NCBI GenBank assembly: GCA_007123015.1
Contig: SKSL01000268.1
Location: 1-15,922, forward strand
Direction: 5' to 3'
Length of the DNA: 15,922 nucleotides
From: Natronohydrobacter sp.
GTDB lineage: Bacteria > Pseudomonadota > Alphaproteobacteria > Rhodobacterales > Rhodobacteraceae
This document shows, piece by piece, positions 13,618 to 15,922 of this stretch. Every line of letters starts with the position of its first letter. The first letter of the stretch is position 1. The notes under the pieces are model-generated. The model saw nothing but the letters and a program-made list of their open reading frames with translations. It made no database searches and was not told the origin of the DNA. The position numbers and the translations under genes are program-made.

Positions 13618-14040
13618 ATGCTGACAAGACGATCCACCCTATCCTTGGGTCTTGGCGCTGCAGCCGTGACCCTTGTCCCCTTGAAAGCCAGCGCGAGCCT
13701 GTCGCCACTGGATCAGGCGATTGCCGATTTCACTGGCGGTGCCAGCGTCAAAGATGATGGGGTCACGGTCATCGCGCCCGAAATCGCCGAGAATGGCGAA
13801 AACGTGCCAGTCGAGATCATGGCCCCCGGTGCTGTCGCGATCATGATCCTCGCCCCCGGCAACCCGACCCCGCAAGTGGTCAGGGCGCGTTTCGGCGAAG
13901 CCTCGGGCGCGCCGCGTCTGGCCACCCGCCTGCGTCTGGGCGAAACCCAGACTGTCACCGCTTTCGCCGAAATGGCCGATGGCAGCTTCAAGCGCGGTAT
14001 AGCCGAAGTGCGCGTGACCATCGGTGGCTGCGGCGGCTAA
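13618..14040 (+). CDS. soxY: SoxY, sulfur-carrier subunit of the Sox thiosulfate-oxidising complex
   Basis: A 140-aa periplasmic protein. The N-terminus LTRRSTLSLGLGAAAVTLV is a twin-arginine signal, so the protein is exported folded, probably with SoxZ bound. The mature part is the SoxY Ig-like domain (VKDDGVTVIAPEIAENGENVPVEI). The C-terminus is GGCGG, with carrier Cys138, the flexible arm on which sulfane sulfur and sulfonate intermediates are carried. The ribosome site GAAAGGAAA lies just upstream of ATG 13618; a second ATG at 13613 is out of frame. SoxZ follows after 37 bp. All essential SoxY features are intact. Confidence 0.96.
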   Translation: MLTRRSTLSLGLGAAAVTLVPLKASASLSPLDQAIADFTGGASVKDDGVTVIAPEIAENGENVPVEIMAPGAVAIMILAPGNPTPQVVRARFGEASGAPRLATRLRLGETQTVTAFAEMADGSFKRGIAEVRVTIGGCGG

Positions 14041-14077
14041 GCGCCGCGCCGCACGACGCCCTGAGAGGAGAAATACA

Positions 14078-14404
14078 ATGTCCAATGTCCGCCCCCGCAT
14101 CCGCCTGCCCCGTTCTGCCCGTCCGGGCGAAGTGGTGATGGTCCGCACCCTGATCAGCCATCCGATGGAAACCGGCAATCGCCGCGACGCAGATGGCGCT
14201 GTGATCCCGCGCCAGATCATCAACCGCTTCACCTGCGAATATGACGGCAAGATGGTCATCGACTGCGATCTGGGCATCTCGGTCGCGGCCAATCCCTTCA
14301 TGGAATTCGATGTCAAGGTCGAGCACACGGCCGATTTCGTCTTCAGCTGGCATGACGATGACGGCTCGGTCTATACCGAAACGCAGACGCTTGAAGTTGG
14401 CTAA
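14078..14404 (+). CDS. soxZ: SoxZ, partner subunit of the SoxYZ sulfur carrier
   Basis: A 108-aa protein without its own signal; it forms a heterodimer with SoxY and is carried to the periplasm by the SoxY twin-arginine signal. Family segments are RIRLPRSARPGEVVMVRTLISHPMETG near the N-terminus and IINRFTCEYDGKMV in the middle. SVAANPFMEFDVKV follows, and FSWHDDDGSVYTET lies near the end. Length is normal. GAGAGGAG precedes the ATG at a good distance. It is cotranscribed with soxY. A 131-bp gap containing a GC hairpin separates it from soxB; in the Paracoccus order soxA would sit there, and it does not. Confidence 0.96.
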   Translation: MSNVRPRIRLPRSARPGEVVMVRTLISHPMETGNRRDADGAVIPRQIINRFTCEYDGKMVIDCDLGISVAANPFMEFDVKVEHTADFVFSWHDDDGSVYTETQTLEVG

Positions 14405-14415
14405 CAGCCGACCCT

Positions 14416-14441
14416 GAGGCCCCGCGCGCTCGCCGGGCCTC
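14416..14441 (+). terminator. Hairpin between soxZ and soxB, possible attenuator
   Basis: GAGGCCC at 14416-14422 pairs perfectly with GGGCCTC at 14435-14441 around a 12-nt loop, 11 bases after the soxZ stop. Only a short T tract (ATTT) lies downstream, so termination would be partial or Rho-assisted at best. It could set a lower level of SoxB relative to SoxYZ. Confidence 0.45.
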
Positions 14442-14490
14442 CAACATTTCCCAACCTGATGCAAACTCTGGCGCGGCACCTGTCGCGACC

Positions 14491-14504
14491 TCAGCCTTGG
14501 CTGA
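14491..14504. promoter_or_regulatory. Palindrome upstream of soxB
   Basis: TCAGCC, TT, GGCTGA form a perfect 6-bp dyad 31 bp before the soxB start codon. With the hairpin at 14416-14441 this suggests that soxB expression is separately adjusted. It could be an operator or a small RNA hairpin; no factor is assigned. Confidence 0.3.
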
Positions 14505-14535
14505 ACAAAGACCTATGCCCGAAAGAGAGGCTCGA

Positions 14536-15922
14536 ATGATATCACGGCGCGCATTTCTGCAAGCTTCGCTCGCCGCTTCTGCGCTTTACGGCGCATCAGG
14601 CGTCGGCAACTGGTCGCGACTGGCCGCACAACAAGTGCTGAGCGAAGACGATCTGCTGCGATTCGACACATTCGGGAATGTCTCGTTGATCCATGTCACC
14701 GACATTCATGCTCAAACCCGGCCCATCTGGTTCCGCGAACCCGAAGTGAATATCGGTGTCGGTGCCGCCGCGGGCCGCCCCCCGCATGTGGTGGGCAAGG
14801 CATTTCTCGACATGTTCGGACTGCAACCCGGATCGCCCGAAGCCTATGCGCTGACCTACACGGATTTCGAAGCCTTGGGGCGCACATATGGCCGCATGGG
14901 CGGGCTGGACCGTGTGGCGCGCGTGGTGAACGCCATCCGCGCCGACCGGCCTGACGCAATCCTGCTCGATGGTGGGGACACATGGCATGGCTCGATGACC
15001 AGCCATCTGACCAAGGGTCAGGACATGGTCAATATCATGAACCGCCTCGGCGTCGATGGCATGACCAGCCATTGGGAATGGACCTTTGGTCAGGACCGCG
15101 TGCATGAAATCGTGGACAGTCTGCCCTTCCCCTTCCTCGCCCAGAACATTTTCGAGCGCGACTGGGACGATCCCGAATTCGACGATTACGCGATCTTCGA
15201 GCGCGGTGGCGCGCGGATCGCTGTGATCGGGCAGGCATTTCCCTATATGCCGATCTCGAATCCCGGCTGGATGTTCCCCGATTACAGCTTCGGCATCCGC
15301 GAACGCCGGATGCAGGAAATGGTCGATGAAGTCCGCGCCGATGGGGCCGATCTGGTCGTGGTCCTGTCGCATAACGGTTTTCCCACTGACCGGCAGATGG
15401 CGCAGCGCGTGTCCGGCATCGACGTCATCCTGACCGGCCACACCCATGACGCCATCCCCGAGCCGGTGATCGAGGGCGAGACGCTGCTCATCGCCAGCGG
15501 CAGCCACGGGAAATTCGTTACCCGGCTGGATCTGGATATACGCGACGGGCGGATGATGGGCTTCCGCCACAAGCTGATCCCGATCTTCGCGGATGTGATC
15601 ACCCCTGACGCAGAGATGGCCGCGCTGATCGAGGCCGAGCGCGCCCCCTTCAAGGCTGATCTGGAGGAAGTGATCGGACACACGGACTCGCTCTTGTATC
15701 GGCGCGGCAATTTCAACGGCACATGGGATGACCTGATCTGCGAAGCGATCATGGAAGAACGTGACACCGAAATCGCCATGTCGCCGGGTGTACGCTGGGG
15801 GGCAAGTCTGCTGCCGGGCGATGCGATCACGCGCGAAGATATCCATTCTGTCACCTCCATGACATATGGCGAATGCTACCGCACCGAAATGACCGGCGAT
15901 TTCCTGAAGGTCGTTCTGGAAG
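14536..15922 (+). CDS. soxB: SoxB, thiosulfohydrolase (sulfate thiol esterase), C-terminus beyond window
   Basis: The first 462 codons of SoxB, which hydrolyses the SoxY-cysteine-S-sulfonate to release sulfate, using a dinuclear manganese centre. The N-terminus ISRRAFLQASLAASAL is a twin-arginine signal. The metallophosphoesterase motifs are TDIHAQ (Asp56, His58), LDGGDTWHGS (Asp148), SHWEWTFG (178-185, in the place of the family GNHE-like block), LSHNGF (His279) and GHTHD (His302, His304). The beginning of the 5'-nucleotidase C-terminal domain follows from about residue 365. GAGAGG lies five bases before the ATG. The frame is still open at the last base; about 100 residues should be missing. 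A long opposite-strand frame over this gene is a shadow of GC-rich codons. Confidence 0.95.
   Translation, partial: MISRRAFLQASLAASALYGASGVGNWSRLAAQQVLSEDDLLRFDTFGNVSLIHVTDIHAQTRPIWFREPEVNIGVGAAAGRPPHVVGKAFLDMFGLQPGSPEAYALTYTDFEALGRTYGRMGGLDRVARVVNAIRADRPDAILLDGGDTWHGSMTSHLTKGQDMVNIMNRLGVDGMTSHWEWTFGQDRVHEIVDSLPFPFLAQNIFERDWDDPEFDDYAIFERGGARIAVIGQAFPYMPISNPGWMFPDYSFGIRERRMQEMVDEVRADGADLVVVLSHNGFPTDRQMAQRVSGIDVILTGHTHDAIPEPVIEGETLLIASGSHGKFVTRLDLDIRDGRMMGFRHKLIPIFADVITPDAEMAALIEAERAPFKADLEEVIGHTDSLLYRRGNFNGTWDDLICEAIMEERDTEIAMSPGVRWGASLLPGDAITREDIHSVTSMTYGECYRTEMTGDFLKVVLE

Noticed and set aside
14596..15846. 416-codon minus-strand frame over soxB
   Set aside because: It is long, but histidine/alanine-rich, mirrors soxB codon bias, and has no recognisable motif; soxB on the plus strand is certain.
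1..15922. CRISPR array, tRNA, rRNA or complete insertion sequence
   Set aside because: I saw no regularly spaced repeats, no tRNA cloverleaf, no rRNA-like sequence and no transposase frame.

Overview
The window is GC-rich chromosomal DNA from an alphaproteobacterium, most likely Rhodobacterales/Rhodobacteraceae. Four things point there: a fused ispDF gene, a dusB(nifR3)-ntrB-ntrC operon, an NtrC without the GAFTGA loop (a trait of Rhodobacter-type NtrC), and a Paracoccus-like soxS/soxV/soxYZ/soxB neighbourhood. A partial cobalamin-binding regulator resembling PpaA/AerR at the left edge would fit a phototrophic or formerly phototrophic lineage, but that is inference.

Left part (1-3158), all on the minus strand. 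The window opens inside a gene for a B12-binding-type regulator whose start is at 345. Then come about 700 bases with no convincing gene except one doubtful small ORF; this stretch is rich in inverted repeats. Next is a tight three-gene unit read leftwards, ispDF-pgpA-pncC, with ATGA start/stop overlaps at both junctions. It covers isoprenoid precursor synthesis, phospholipid synthesis and NMN deamidation.

Middle part (3159-10702). A divergent promoter region with two palindromes separates ispDF from dusB-ntrB-ntrC. This operon encodes a tRNA dihydrouridine synthase and the nitrogen two-component system; each start overlaps the preceding stop. A RatA/Coq10-like START protein converges on ntrC. 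Then, on the plus strand, come hpt (purine salvage), a cytochrome c'/c556-type gene plus a diheme cytochrome c with a strong stem-loop between them, and an AI-2E family permease. The ntrYX pair often found after ntrC is absent here.

Right part (10703-15922). A hairpin-rich convergent gap is followed by a BKACE (DUF849) enzyme gene on the minus strand. Upstream of it lies a 45-bp element: a 15-bp stem whose 15-nt loop is a G-quadruplex motif. Then comes a thiosulfate-oxidation (Sox) region. SoxS (periplasmic thioredoxin, minus strand) is divergent from soxV (CcdA-like thiol transporter); a 382-bp leader follows, then soxY, soxZ and soxB, which runs off the right end. SoxYZ carries the sulfur substrate on the SoxY C-terminal cysteine, SoxB hydrolyses off sulfate, and SoxV/SoxS supply reducing power that keeps the carrier active. 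In the sequence shown, soxX does not precede soxY, soxA does not lie between soxZ and soxB, and soxR and soxW are not at their usual places, so the cluster order differs from the classical soxRS-VW-XYZABCD layout.

I found no tRNA, rRNA, CRISPR array or complete insertion sequence. The observations most worth a second look are the quadruplex-in-hairpin element at 11802-11846, the non-canonical sox gene order with its unusual soxY leader, the NtrC without GAFTGA, and the palindrome-rich segment at about 736-1011.
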